Origin: Vibrio hannami
GTDB lineage: Bacteria; Pseudomonadota; Gammaproteobacteria; Enterobacterales; Vibrionaceae
Direction: 5' to 3'
DNA: 64,000 bases
NCBI RefSeq assembly: GCF_029589055.1
Contig: NZ_JARQZP010000003.1
Location: 744,001 to 808,000 of the forward strand
The position numbers and the translations under genes were made by a program. A model generated the notes under the pieces. The model made no database searches. It was not told the DNA's origin and saw only the letters and a program-made list of their open reading frames with translations. Shown here in pieces: positions 8,512 to 16,732 of the stretch; positions within the stretch are counted from its first letter, which is position 1; each line of letters starts with the position of its first letter.

Positions 8512-9459
8512 ATGAAAAAAGCCACAATCGTTCTGGCGCATCCCAATATGGATGCATCTTTAGCTAATAAATCCATTGTCGACGTAGTAAAAAAAGCGGC
8601 GGATGTAGAAATCAGGGACATCTATTCTCTGTATCCGGACTTTAAGATCGACGTAGAAAGTGAGCAGGCTGCACTAGAGCAGTCGGATGTCATTGTTTTT
8701 CAGTTCCCGTGGTTCTGGTACAGCGCACCATCTCTGCTTAAAGAGTACATTGATGCTGTATTCGCTTTCAATTGGGCATACGGTCCGTTAGGCGACAAAC
8801 TGGAAGGAAAGCAGTTCATCATTTCAACTACCGTTGGTGCCGCCGAGGAATTCTACCAACCTGGTGGAGGCAACAATTTCTATATGTCGCAGCTACTCTA
8901 CCCGTTTGAGCAGACCGCACTAAAAACCCGTATGCGCTGGCAAAAACCTGTCCTGGCCTATGGTTCAGTTTATATTCCTGATATCTACCAGAGTAAGAAG
9001 ATCGTAAAAAGACGTGCTCAAGGATACGGTGAAGAGCTGGTAGAACGTATTCAGTCTCTTACTCAGTTCTCAGAAGAGAAACATATCAAAGAGTTTTTCA
9101 TCAACGAATGGTTACCAGCATTTGATGAGCTGGAAGAAAATGGTTACTTTACGGCGCACTGCATTGCTGATACGGCTCTGAAAATAAACGATAAAGCTTA
9201 TACCGGACATGAAGGCTTTATTGAGTGGATGAACAGCTTCCGTGAACAATACCAGCCAAACTTAACGCATAACGTTGTGGAATTTAGCGTAACAAAAGCC
9301 GACGCGAAAAATGAATTCCTGGTCAGTATGCGCGTTGATCTTGCTGGGCAAACAACCTCTGGAACCAACAAGACTATCAGTGCACAAGTAAACTGCAAAG
9401 TAGCAATAGCGCCAAACAACACCGTGCTGCTCCTGAATGTGGACATCCAAACACAGTAA
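8512..9459 (+). CDS. Flavodoxin-fold oxidoreductase fused to NTF2-like domain, cassette copy 1
   Basis: 315 aa. Residues 1-185 are a flavodoxin-like NAD(P)H quinone reductase with FPWFWYSAPSLLKEY at 65-79 and the flavin-site segment STTVGAAEEFYQPGG. Residues about 198-315 are an NTF2/SnoaL-like domain beginning KEFFINEWLPAFDELEENGY. The copy at 41881 is nearly identical and has one extra codon near residue 26. It is presumably a cytoplasmic quinone or related electron-acceptor reductase, and the fused domain may bind a hydrophobic substrate or an effector. A strong terminator follows directly. Confidence 0.85.
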   Translation: MKKATIVLAHPNMDASLANKSIVDVVKKAADVEIRDIYSLYPDFKIDVESEQAALEQSDVIVFQFPWFWYSAPSLLKEYIDAVFAFNWAYGPLGDKLEGKQFIISTTVGAAEEFYQPGGGNNFYMSQLLYPFEQTALKTRMRWQKPVLAYGSVYIPDIYQSKKIVKRRAQGYGEELVERIQSLTQFSEEKHIKEFFINEWLPAFDELEENGYFTAHCIADTALKINDKAYTGHEGFIEWMNSFREQYQPNLTHNVVEFSVTKADAKNEFLVSMRVDLAGQTTSGTNKTISAQVNCKVAIAPNNTVLLLNVDIQTQ

Positions 9460-9465
9460 TAAACA

Positions 9466-9497
9466 AGCGGGCCTTCAGAAGGACCCGCTTTTTTTTG
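9466..9497 (+). terminator. Rho-independent terminator
   Basis: A GC-rich hairpin (GCGGGCCTTC paired with GAAGGACCCGC, one bulge) is followed by eight T residues, a few bases after the stop of the flavodoxin-NTF2 gene. Confidence 0.85.
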
Positions 9498-9586
9498 CTT
9501 AAAAGTTAGACGGTGTGAACGCTAAGAACATTTATTTACCAAACCAAGCTACGATTTCGGCTTAGCCCTCAATCTGTAAAACGCTT

Positions 9587-9652
9587 TCTAGAGTACTTTA
9601 AGCATGTTGGTTCGGTTTAGCCTTTGTGCGAAATCAATCGGTGTATGCCCAT
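9587..9652 (-). pseudogene. Ankyrin-repeat protein C-terminal relic cut by IS3
   Basis: Read on the minus strand, 20 codons spelling GHTPIDFAQRLNRTNMLKVL end at a TAG. This is the final half of an ankyrin repeat. The frame runs straight out of the end of the IS3 element at 9653, so the gene was cut there. Intact ankyrin proteins lie at 43214 and 43992. Confidence 0.6.
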
Positions 9653-9682
9653 TGATCTGCTCCAGCCAGACTGGACACTTCA

Positions 9683-10558
9683 TTAAGCGACATTTTGCTT
9701 TTCAAAGTTAACTGGGCTTAGATACACAAGAACACTGTGCCTTCTCGTCCGATTATAATCAACCTCAATGTATTCGAAGATCGTTTGACGCATCTCTTCT
9801 CTTGTCATTATTGGCTCATATTGTATCGCTTCCACCTTCATGGAATGGAAGAAGCTCTCTACACAGGCGTTGTCCCAACAATTTCCTTTTCGAATCATAC
9901 TTTGCCTTAAATTATAGGCACTTATCAGATCTCGATAGTCCTTAGAGCAGTACTGGCTACCACGATCACTATGGACGATAACTTGCTCAGGGAAGCCACG
10001 GCGGAATAAAGCCATCGAAAGTGCATCGCTTACCAATGTAGCTGTCATTCTCGTATCCATCGACCAGCCCACGACTTGTCGTGAGTAAAGGTCAATGATT
10101 ACAGCCAAGTACAACCAGCCCTCGCTGGTCGCTAAGTAGGTAATATCACCCGCCCACTTCTGGTTCGGGGCAGTTGCAGTAAAGTCCTGCTCTAACAAGT
10201 TGGGAGCGACTGGTAACCTGTGATTACTGTCCGTTGTACATTTAAACTTACGAGCCGCTTTAGCTACTAGGCTTTGGCGTTTCATGCTGTTGGCGATGGT
10301 CTTCACATCGTGATGATCACCGTTATCAGCTAACTCTGCCTGAATACGTCTAGCTCCATCTCTACCTTTACTGTTATCGAACGCTTCTTTTACCTTTCCA
10401 TCTCAGACTTGGCGGGCTTGTTCCCGCAGGCAATCCTTATGGCGATTTTTAATCCAGTAATAAAACCCACTTCGCGATATGCCGAACACCTTAGCCATCC
10501 GTGAAACGCGGAAGAACAGTAGGTGTTCAAGCATAAATTCATAGCAATTTACTTTATA
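9683..10558 (-). pseudogene. IS3 transposase orfB with premature stop
   Basis: IS150/IS3-type DDE transposase. The catalytic positions are visible as [18 protein letters not shown] and [14 protein letters not shown], and the C-terminus matches IS3 OrfB ([19 protein letters not shown]). Reading upstream in the same frame gives the expected SRMAKVFGISRSGFYYWI helix-turn-helix segment, but a TGA at 10405-10403 breaks the frame after residues RQV. The longest open part runs only from 10306. The enzyme is probably non-functional unless the stop is read through. OrfB is normally made as an OrfAB fusion by frameshifting. Confidence 0.85.
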
Positions 10559-10830
10559 TTCTTCGCGAAGTAGGTGGCTGTTTTTACTATTTCTAGCTCT
10601 TCTGCTTGTTCCGCCAACTGCCTTTTGAGCTTTGCGACTTCTGCTGCTAATTCTTTTTCCCGTTCAGTAGTGCTGGAGTTTTTATTTGCAGCTTTACGCC
10701 AGCCATAGATCTGAGACTCATGCAGAGATAGCTGTCTAGCGGCAGCATCTACACCCACTTTTTCAGCAAGCTTGAGAGTTTCTGTTTTGAATTCAGGAGA
10801 ATGGATAATACGTTTTTTCTTGTTTGTCAT
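10549..10830 (-). CDS. IS3 transposase orfA
   Basis: 93 aa, the usual OrfA size. It has a helix-turn-helix (VDAAARQLSLHESQIYGWRK) followed by a leucine-zipper-like coiled coil (KELAAEVAKLKRQLAEQAEE) that mediates multimerisation in IS3-family elements. It overlaps the start of orfB by about ten bases, as expected for programmed frameshifting to an OrfAB transposase. Confidence 0.9.
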   Translation of the reverse strand: MTNKKKRIIHSPEFKTETLKLAEKVGVDAAARQLSLHESQIYGWRKAANKNSSTTEREKELAAEVAKLKRQLAEQAEELEIVKTATYFAKNIK

Positions 10831-10892
10831 AGTTCACCTCGTTAGTGATTTTACTCACTTAACTCAGTGTCCAAAACTAATGGTGCGGATCA

Positions 10893-11084
10893 ACTAAGAA
10901 CGACTGACTATGTCTGTACAGCCCCTGCCAGACTAGCAGAACGATTTTCGCAGTCATTAGATGCGCTTGAGTTGCCCTTTCAAGCCCAAAGCTTTTCCAT
11001 GTACCTTGCGTGGCATCCTCGTAACGATGTCGACCCTGCAATTAAGTGGCTACGAAATCAAATCAAAAGTAGTATTGGGTATAG
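10893..11084 (+). repeat. 192-bp direct repeat of 59394-59585
   Basis: I find no mismatch on reading the two segments against each other. The left edge coincides exactly with the IS3 boundary. Confidence 0.9.
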
Positions 11085-11112
11085 CACCAAACATACTGGC
11101 GGCCGCCAATAA
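10893..11112 (+). pseudogene. LysR C-terminal fragment abutting IS3
   Basis: Starting at the first base after the IS3 right end, 192 bp are identical to 59394-59585, the C-terminal part of the LysR gene at 58643. The protein reads LRTTDYVCTAPARLAERFSQ and so on. After 11084 the sequences part, and the frame ends at 11112. The DNA-binding domain is missing. This looks like one half of a LysR copy into which IS3 had inserted. Confidence 0.85.
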
Positions 11113-11115
11113 ATT

Positions 11116-11142
11116 GCCCGGGTTATCCCGGGCTTTTTTTTA
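11116..11142 (+). terminator. Rho-independent terminator
   Basis: GCCCGGG, TTAT loop, CCCGGGC, then a run of nine T residues. It follows the LysR fragment and was perhaps the terminator of a gene now lost. Confidence 0.9.
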
Positions 11143-11264
11143 GAGTATCTATCGGTGGTCCCAGCCTGGTTCTACGGTTTGTTCGTACCAGAGTTCACGA
11201 ATTTAACCAAGTGAATCCTTACCGAAAACCAGAACTTTCATTGATTAAAGGTGAAAACTGATTA

Positions 11265-11861
11265 TTACTTCGCCGCAACCACAATATCACCGCTATTACT
11301 CGAATCAATAAGATCAACGTAGTACTGAGCGACATCTTTCGCAGGAAGGCCCGGTTCTGGATCCATACCCATAGCCACCATAGTTTCCGCAACCCAGCCT
11401 GGCGATACTGCATTGATACGGATACCTTCAATTTCAGTAACCGATGCTTTGATAGCAGCTTCTACCGCTGCATTAACTGTGGTCAGAACTCCGCTGCCTG
11501 GCATTGGGTATTGTGCTAAAACACCAGTAGAAAGAACGATTGCACCACCATCATTTACATACTTTTCACCAAAGCGGATAGTGTTGATCTGGCCCATCAT
11601 CTTATTCTTAATACCAAAGTCCCACTGCGCATCCGTTGCCTGCTCCCAAGGAACAAATTCCGCCATACCTGCTGTACAAACGATAGCGTCCACTTTACCT
11701 ACTTTCTCAAACAGCGCCTTCAATGATTCTGGTTCAGATATGTCAACCTTATTTTCTGGGTGACTGAATGAAGCTTTAATAACTTCTGCTTTACCTTCAA
11801 GTAGTTCAGAAATTGCGTTTCCAATAAGGCCGGTGGCGCCAAGAATAAGTACCTTTTTCAT
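11265..11861 (-). CDS. Short-chain dehydrogenase/reductase (atypical small SDR)
   Basis: 198 aa from the ATG at 11861, which has GGAG in front; 11 extra residues from an upstream start are not family-like. The Rossmann motif LILGATGLIGNAI is at the N-terminus, then CTAGMAEF, STGVLAQYPMPGSG and INAVSPGWV, which mark an SDR. The classical YxxxK catalytic pair is not evident: the place after the serine segment reads LTTVNAAVEAA, as in a small SDR subgroup. It is possibly NAD(P)H-dependent, but catalysis may differ. It lies 82 bp downstream of the LysR gene at 11944 on the same strand and may share its transcript. Confidence 0.8.
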   Translation of the reverse strand: MKKVLILGATGLIGNAISELLEGKAEVIKASFSHPENKVDISEPESLKALFEKVGKVDAIVCTAGMAEFVPWEQATDAQWDFGIKNKMMGQINTIRFGEKYVNDGGAIVLSTGVLAQYPMPGSGVLTTVNAAVEAAIKASVTEIEGIRINAVSPGWVAETMVAMGMDPEPGLPAKDVAQYYVDLIDSSNSGDIVVAAK

Positions 11862-11943
11862 GTTTTTTCTCCGTTTGTTTTGAGTCAGGTACATTATTCA
11901 TAAAGCGATTCCTTTCCGGTAGATGGGTAAAAGTTGATTTACT

Positions 11944-12840
11944 TTAAACCTTAGGTTGAAACTGGCTCACAATAAAATCGATAAACAGCCGGATTCGTTT
12001 TGGCAGGTTTTCCCGTGAAGAGTAATAAATCCAGACCGGTTTTGGTCCAATCCAGCAAGACTCTAAAACGGGTACAACATCCCCCCTCTCCAGATCTTTT
12101 TCCACATGCCAGCTCCCCATATACGCAAGGCCCAGATTCTGCTGCATTGCTATTTTCGCGGCGCTTATATTGGAGACGCTCAGGTTTCCTCTGGGGATAA
12201 ACTGGATATGTTCACCAGCGGGATCCATCAGGGGCCAGGAAAATCTCCGTCCGGAAGAGAGCGGCCTGTATGTAATGCAGTTGTGTTCCGAAAGCTCCTC
12301 AATTGACTGAGGTAGTCCGAATAATTCCTGATAATCTCTGCTGGCAAAAATACCTCCCTGCATCAGATACAGGGGGCGGGCTACCAACCGGCTGTCCTCG
12401 TTGATCTGGTTACCGACACCAATATCGAAGCCTTCTTCAATAATATCCAGCACCTGATCATCAAACACCAGATCCAACTGAATATCCGGATAAAGCTGAA
12501 GAAACTCGGGGATATGGGGCATGATAAATTGACGGCCAAAGCTGTCTGGCAAGTTTATCCGTATTTTCCCTGCCGGGTTTCTGTTCTGCTCAGCCAGACC
12601 ATCGATACTGCTTTCAATCTCAGACAATAATGGAGATACCTGCTGATACAGAGTTGCACCATCTTCAGTAAGAGAGAACTGGCGGGTATTACGGTGGAAT
12701 AGTCTTACACCGGTCTGCTTTTCAAGTACCGCAACCCCCTTACTCACCGCTGCGGCAGAAATTCCTAACCTTCTTCCTGCTGCAGAAAAACTGCCTTCCT
12801 GAGCAGCAACAATAAAGAGCGGTAGTTGTGAAGGAATCAT
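11944..12840 (-). CDS. LysR-family transcriptional regulator
   Basis: 298 aa, starting MIPSQLPLFIVAAQEGSF, related in style to the QLPIF group. Helix-turn-helix SAAGRRLGISAAAVSKGVAV, then LFHRNTRQFSLTEDG. The late motif KPVWIYYSSRENLP is shared with the group. The start has GGAG ten bases upstream. It is divergent from the DUF1330 gene at 13046 and lies upstream of the SDR gene on the same strand; both are candidate targets. The intergenic region has a long inverted repeat at 12925-12948. Confidence 0.9.
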   Translation of the reverse strand: MIPSQLPLFIVAAQEGSFSAAGRRLGISAAAVSKGVAVLEKQTGVRLFHRNTRQFSLTEDGATLYQQVSPLLSEIESSIDGLAEQNRNPAGKIRINLPDSFGRQFIMPHIPEFLQLYPDIQLDLVFDDQVLDIIEEGFDIGVGNQINEDSRLVARPLYLMQGGIFASRDYQELFGLPQSIEELSEHNCITYRPLSSGRRFSWPLMDPAGEHIQFIPRGNLSVSNISAAKIAMQQNLGLAYMGSWHVEKDLERGDVVPVLESCWIGPKPVWIYYSSRENLPKRIRLFIDFIVSQFQPKV

Positions 12841-12924
12841 ACTGTTTTCTCCAGAAGTTAACAGAAAAAGGTGATACTAGTCCAAATCACACTGTCGGTA
12901 TTCAACTTTTAGTTATAGCTTAAT

Positions 12925-12948
12925 TAACCACTTACCATCTACTGGTTA
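12925..12948. promoter_or_regulatory. Candidate LysR operator (TAACCA-N12-TGGTTA)
   Basis: TAACCA and TGGTTA form a perfect 6-bp inverted repeat over 12 bases, in the 205-bp gap between the divergent LysR and DUF1330 genes. Binding is inferred from position and symmetry. Confidence 0.45.
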
Positions 12949-13045
12949 CAACTAAAAAGCGTAAGATGCATTATTTAATGTGCTGTCAGCGATAGTGATT
13001 AAAAAACCGTGACGGCTCTAAACTCATACCCCCCAGGGACATAGT

Positions 13046-13345
13046 ATGCAAACAGTATATTTATATATTCAGTTTAAAATAAAAGATATGCAGGCATTCA
13101 AGCGCTACACAGAACAGGTGGCTGAAACCACCAAGATTTACGGAGGAAAGACTATTGCCGTAAATCAGGCTCCATCAGCCATGTGTGGTGAAGTAGCTGC
13201 AGATGTCTGTGTAATTCAAGAGTGGCCTTCCATTGAAGCGGCACAAACCTGGCATGATTCTCCGGAATATTCACCCCTTAAAAAGCTGCGTGATGAAGAA
13301 GCGATGGGCGATCTGAAGATGATACCTGTTCCCGCAATAAACTAA
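13046..13345 (+). CDS. DUF1330-type small protein (dimeric alpha/beta barrel)
   Basis: 99 aa. The pattern FKRYTEQVAETTKIYGGKTI, then VIQEWPSIEAAQTWHDSPEY and SPLKKLRDEEAMGD, is that of the DUF1330/ferredoxin-like dimeric barrel family. Members are small cytoplasmic proteins without an agreed function; some relatives degrade or bind aromatic compounds. It is divergent from the LysR gene at 11944 and followed by a clear terminator, so it is monocistronic. Confidence 0.82.
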   Translation: MQTVYLYIQFKIKDMQAFKRYTEQVAETTKIYGGKTIAVNQAPSAMCGEVAADVCVIQEWPSIEAAQTWHDSPEYSPLKKLRDEEAMGDLKMIPVPAIN

Positions 13346-13360
13346 CTGTTAGTAACATAA

Positions 13361-13383
13361 AAGCCTGACAAGTTGTCAGGCTT
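13361..13383. terminator. Bidirectional hairpin terminator
   Basis: AAGCCTGAC, AAGTT, GTCAGGCTT: a perfect 9-bp stem between the convergent DUF1330 and zinc-free alcohol-dehydrogenase-like genes. Confidence 0.7.
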
Positions 13384-13407
13384 AACGTTTATCTAGCGAT
13401 TAAAGTA

Positions 13408-14397
13408 CTAGGATCTGATCTTAGCAACGATCTTGCCCATAGTACGTTGTGAGCGCATATCCCTGAGCGCCTGACCGATCTCTTCCAAATCAATAATCTT
13501 CAGCTCAGGAACGACCAACTCTCCACGCTCCAGCATTTCTGAAACCACTTTCCCTGAACGGATAATGCTATCCCTGCCCTGCAAGCCGTGTACATGACCA
13601 GAGCCAAGACTTAACTGATGGAAACTCAAACCTTTCATGAAAGCATCCTGATACAGCGTTGGGTTAACCGTATCCACCAACTCTACCATTTCACCTTCAA
13701 AAGCCAGAACCCGGGCACTGAGCACTGCATTCTCACCACCCACACAATCCAGCGAGCATTCCACTCCCTGACCTTGAGTGATCTTCATGATTTCCGTGGC
13801 CACATCTTGTTTACGGTAATCAATTGCGTGAGTCGCGCCTAGCGATTTCACATAGTTATGCTTTGGCTCTGAACTTGAAGTAATAATCGTTTTTACACCT
13901 GCCAGTTTTGCAAGTTGAATGGCAAAGCTGCCAACACCACCAGCACCGCCTGCGATAAATAGGCTTTTGCGCTCCGATATTCTCAGCTTATCGTGTAATG
14001 CGCGGTATGCCGTCCAGGCTGCACATGGTGTCGCAGCGGCCACCTCATGGCTGACACAGGGTTTGGCAACCAGAGTTCTGCTATCCTGAAGGGCATATTC
14101 GGCAAACCCTCCACAATGACGCCTCATATTACCGTGATAAAGAACCTCATCACCGACTTTCCACTCAGTTACCGCTTCTCCGACTTCAACAATTTTACCG
14201 GACACATCAAGGCCACCGACAAAATTATCATCCATCTCTTCTACCATGTCCGCCCAGAAGTTAACTTTAGCATCGACTGGATTCAGTCCGATAGCAGACA
14301 CTTTGATTACCACATCAAGTTCGGTTTTCGGTTTCGGCCGTGCAAGCTCTTTTAGCACAAATGTGTCTGAAGACTTCTGGTAAGTTATTGCTTTCAC
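13408..14397 (-). CDS. Zinc-free medium-chain dehydrogenase (quinone oxidoreductase-like)
   Basis: 329 aa, MDR superfamily. The GroES-like N-terminal domain contains GLNPVDAKVN and GGLDVSGKIVEVGE; the Rossmann domain has the nucleotide-binding motif AGGAGGVGSFAIQLAK, then SLGATHAIDYRKQDV. Cysteine and histidine zinc ligands of true alcohol dehydrogenases are not evident, which suits a zinc-free quinone or enone reductase using NADPH. The start codon is GTG and overlaps the stop of the upstream LysR gene by four bases (GTGA), so the two are translationally coupled. Confidence 0.85.
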   Translation of the reverse strand: MKAITYQKSSDTFVLKELARPKPKTELDVVIKVSAIGLNPVDAKVNFWADMVEEMDDNFVGGLDVSGKIVEVGEAVTEWKVGDEVLYHGNMRRHCGGFAEYALQDSRTLVAKPCVSHEVAAATPCAAWTAYRALHDKLRISERKSLFIAGGAGGVGSFAIQLAKLAGVKTIITSSSEPKHNYVKSLGATHAIDYRKQDVATEIMKITQGQGVECSLDCVGGENAVLSARVLAFEGEMVELVDTVNPTLYQDAFMKGLSFHQLSLGSGHVHGLQGRDSIIRSGKVVSEMLERGELVVPELKIIDLEEIGQALRDMRSQRTMGKIVAKIRS

Positions 14398-15290
14398 GCT
14401 TTTATTTTCCTCTCTTCGTTCCGTTTCTTAATATAATCTACAATGTGTTTAATCTGACTCATAGTGTGGCGCTTTCCCATATAGTACGCAAACATCGTTC
14501 TGGTTCTTGGTACTAATTCAGGTATTGAAAGGCGCACCACATCATCATCTAAAATCATCTCATCAGGTATCATTCCAATAAAATTGGCGCTCACGACCGC
14601 GTGATACGCCATACTCAGATCGTCAACCACTAATTTAGCTTCAGGCTGTACATTCAGCTCCTTTATGTCCTTGCCAACAAATGTCCAAACCTTTGATGGC
14701 ATCGATATGACACAAGGTAATTGCTGAAGCTGTTCTAGAGAAACATCATCTGGGTTAATACCACTGGCAGACACAAAACTGCGACTAGCGCAGAGAGAGT
14801 ACGGTATATCCCAAAGTCGCAGAGCAATTGCAGAAGAGTCAACCAGGGGGCCAACGCGAAATGCCAGATCGATATTCTCTTGCACCAGGTTTAAATTTTG
14901 ATTTGATAACGACAATTCAAGCTTCAACGCCTCATGAAGTGAAGCAAAGTCTATTAACCAGTTTCCCAAAAAATCAAGTCCAGCGCGCACCGGCATTGAC
15001 ACGGTAAGGTTTCCTTTAAACGCAATCTCATTGTCTATCGCAAGATCAACAGTCTGGCTGAGAGAGGCTAGTAAAGGCTCACAATCGTCATATAGTTTCT
15101 GGCCTTTGTGGGTTACCTTTACTTCTCTGGTCGTGCGGTGCAGCAAGTGTAGCCCGAGAGCCTCTTCTAACGCGTCAATTCTGCGGCTTACCGTACTGTG
15201 CGGAACCTTAAGTAGTTCAGAAGCTTTTTTCATGCTTCCAGCTTCAACTACTGAGATAAAAATATTCAGATCATCAAATACTCTTTTCAT
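14394..15290 (-). CDS. LysR-family transcriptional regulator coupled to a quinone reductase
   Basis: 298 aa from the ATG at 15290, with GGAAGAG seven bases upstream; a start at 15320 lacks a ribosome-binding site. Helix-turn-helix MKKASELLKVPHSTVSRRID, then LHLLHRTTREVKVTHKG. This is the CrgA/AaeR-like LysR branch, unlike the QLPIF group. It is first in a two-gene operon with the dehydrogenase at 13408 (four-base overlap) and divergent from the quinone reductase at 15555. A deleted relative is the relic at 2800-2973. Confidence 0.88.
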   Translation of the reverse strand: MKRVFDDLNIFISVVEAGSMKKASELLKVPHSTVSRRIDALEEALGLHLLHRTTREVKVTHKGQKLYDDCEPLLASLSQTVDLAIDNEIAFKGNLTVSMPVRAGLDFLGNWLIDFASLHEALKLELSLSNQNLNLVQENIDLAFRVGPLVDSSAIALRLWDIPYSLCASRSFVSASGINPDDVSLEQLQQLPCVISMPSKVWTFVGKDIKELNVQPEAKLVVDDLSMAYHAVVSANFIGMIPDEMILDDDVVRLSIPELVPRTRTMFAYYMGKRHTMSQIKHIVDYIKKRNEERKIKA

Positions 15291-15554
15291 AGAATCTCTT
15301 CCACTAATCAGGACACACAACGCCTTTGCTTAAGTTCGGACAGAACAGCACCCTTGGGCGGATTTGAATAATAGCAGCCAATAACACATCTTAGTGATTG
15401 ATTATTTAGATTTCAGGTATAGATATCAACGATAGCTAAATATCCCATTTCCGCAATTCTCAATTCCCATATTGCTTATGTTTTCTGAGTTTCCTCAGAG
15501 ATAACATTTCCCTATTCAATTAGCGATAACGCTATATCTTTACGGGAGACGAAA

Positions 15555-16547
15555 ATGAAAGCGATTGTATTAACGCAAACTGGCGGTAGCGATAAACTGG
15601 AATATAAAGATATTCCAAAACCGGAACTCAAGGCTGGACAAGTCTTGGTTCAGATGAAAGCGGCCCCAATCAATTTTATCGATACTATGATTCGTGAAGG
15701 GAAAATGCCTCCGGGAATGATGCCTGATCTGCCTTTTATACCGGGAGTTGAAGGTAGCGGTATTGTTGTTGACTCCAACGACAGTGATCTGAAAGTGGGT
15801 CAAAAGGTGGCATTTCTTGGCTCTATTGGTGATTCTACCTATGCCGAGTATGTAGCTGTCGATGCTGACAAATTATTTTTACTTTCAGACTCCACGGATT
15901 TGCTAAAAGCTGGCGCAATGCCGGTGACTTATTTCACTGCGTACCACATGTTACATAACGTTGTACGTGCAGAAGAGGATAAATTTGCCCTGATCTATGC
16001 GGGTTCGGGTGGTGTTGGCACTGCACTTATTCAACTGGCTAAACTTGCAGGATTAAAGGTCATTACCTTAGACCGACGTGATGAAAAAGTAGAACAGTCG
16101 AAAAATGTGGGAGCTGACTACGCCTTAAACTCTACAGAAAATTGGGTGGAGCAAGTTAAAGCTATCACTGATGGCCAGGGTGTAAATTATATCTTCAACC
16201 CGGTAGCTGGCGACACAATAGTTCAAGATCTGGACGTACTTGCTTCGTTGGGACATATTGTGATATTTGGTATGTTAGCCGGAATAGGTGAGACAAACCT
16301 TCAGGCAGAAGCAGTAAAAAACTTTACCAAAGCCCCTACCATTACATACTCAGAAATTTATGCGACGTTCTTTAGCAATTTCCCGTTAGTGAAGAAATCT
16401 ATGGACGAGATATACGCACTACTTGATGAGGGCAAAATCGAACCAGTTTATTCACAGCTCCCCCTAGCACAGGCTGCTGAAGCGCATGACAGGCTGGAAA
16501 GCGGCAAGGTTGTAGGCAAGCTTCTGCTTACGCCTGAAGCCGAATAA
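15555..16547 (+). CDS. Zinc-free quinone oxidoreductase, copy 1
   Basis: 330 aa, MDR superfamily of the QOR type. N-terminal substrate domain with NFIDTMIREGKMPPG and PFIPGVEGSGIV; cofactor motif YAGSGGVGTALIQLAK, then NVGADYALNSTE. It lacks structural zinc cysteines. Family reaction: NADPH-dependent reduction of quinones or enones in the cytoplasm. A ribosome-binding site (GGGAG) precedes the ATG. It is divergent from the LysR gene at 14394. A second copy at 61671-62663 shares a 482-bp mismatch-free core. The terminator follows at once, then a truncated NTF2-like gene. Confidence 0.88.
   Translation: MKAIVLTQTGGSDKLEYKDIPKPELKAGQVLVQMKAAPINFIDTMIREGKMPPGMMPDLPFIPGVEGSGIVVDSNDSDLKVGQKVAFLGSIGDSTYAEYVAVDADKLFLLSDSTDLLKAGAMPVTYFTAYHMLHNVVRAEEDKFALIYAGSGGVGTALIQLAKLAGLKVITLDRRDEKVEQSKNVGADYALNSTENWVEQVKAITDGQGVNYIFNPVAGDTIVQDLDVLASLGHIVIFGMLAGIGETNLQAEAVKNFTKAPTITYSEIYATFFSNFPLVKKSMDEIYALLDEGKIEPVYSQLPLAQAAEAHDRLESGKVVGKLLLTPEAE
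15693..16174 (+). repeat. 482-bp identical tract shared with 61809-62290
   Basis: Within the two quinone reductase genes this stretch shows no mismatch by direct reading, while sequence on both sides has frequent silent and coding changes. The pattern suggests recent gene conversion. Confidence 0.85.
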
Positions 16548-16562
16548 ATTTACAAATATCAT

Positions 16563-16595
16563 GAGCAGGCTTGCCGAAAAGCCTGCTCTTTTTTT
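16563..16595 (+). terminator. Rho-independent terminator
   Basis: GAGCAGGCTT, GCCGAA loop, AAGCCTGCTC and seven T residues, 15 bases after the quinone reductase stop. The copy-2 locus has the same terminator at 62683. Confidence 0.92.
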
Positions 16596-16621
16596 AATTT
16601 GAGCAGAAAAGAGTCGGTGAT

Positions 16622-16732
16622 ATGATGCATGTAAAAATGATCGAGGATTTTTTCATCAATGATTGGTTTCCAAACGCAGATAAAATGGCGGATAACAGCT
16701 ATTTTTTGGGTTTTGTCGCAAAGTTATGCTGA
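16622..16732 (+). pseudogene. NTF2-like protein gene truncated by IS6-family insertion
   Basis: The frame opens MMHVKMIEDFFINDWFPNAD and continues KMADNSYFLG before entering the insertion sequence and stopping. It matches the first 29 residues of the intact NTF2-like protein at 62757-63152, which sits in the same place behind the other quinone reductase copy. The remaining 100 residues are lost, so the product is non-functional. Confidence 0.85.

Larger units (their letters stand above)
5969..9459. repeat. Duplicated four-gene cassette, copy 1
   Basis: This 3.5-kb block (SMP-30-like, LysR, STAS-like, flavodoxin-NTF2) is repeated in the same order and orientations at 39338-42831. Long stretches are almost identical, separated by patches that have diverged. 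The intergenic regions are also shared. Confidence 0.9.
9653..10892 (-). mobile_element. IS3-family element (IS3 subgroup), 1240 bp
   Basis: The terminal inverted repeats start TGATCTGCTCCA and TGATCCGCACCA and continue with the shared blocks TGGACACT and TTAAG about 19 and 30 bases in, as in IS3 itself (1258 bp). The element contains orfA and orfB on the minus strand. The flanks (CAT on the left, ACT on the right) do not form a 3-bp target duplication, so the two sides probably came together by recombination after insertion. OrfB has an in-frame stop, so this copy is probably inactive. Confidence 0.88.
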
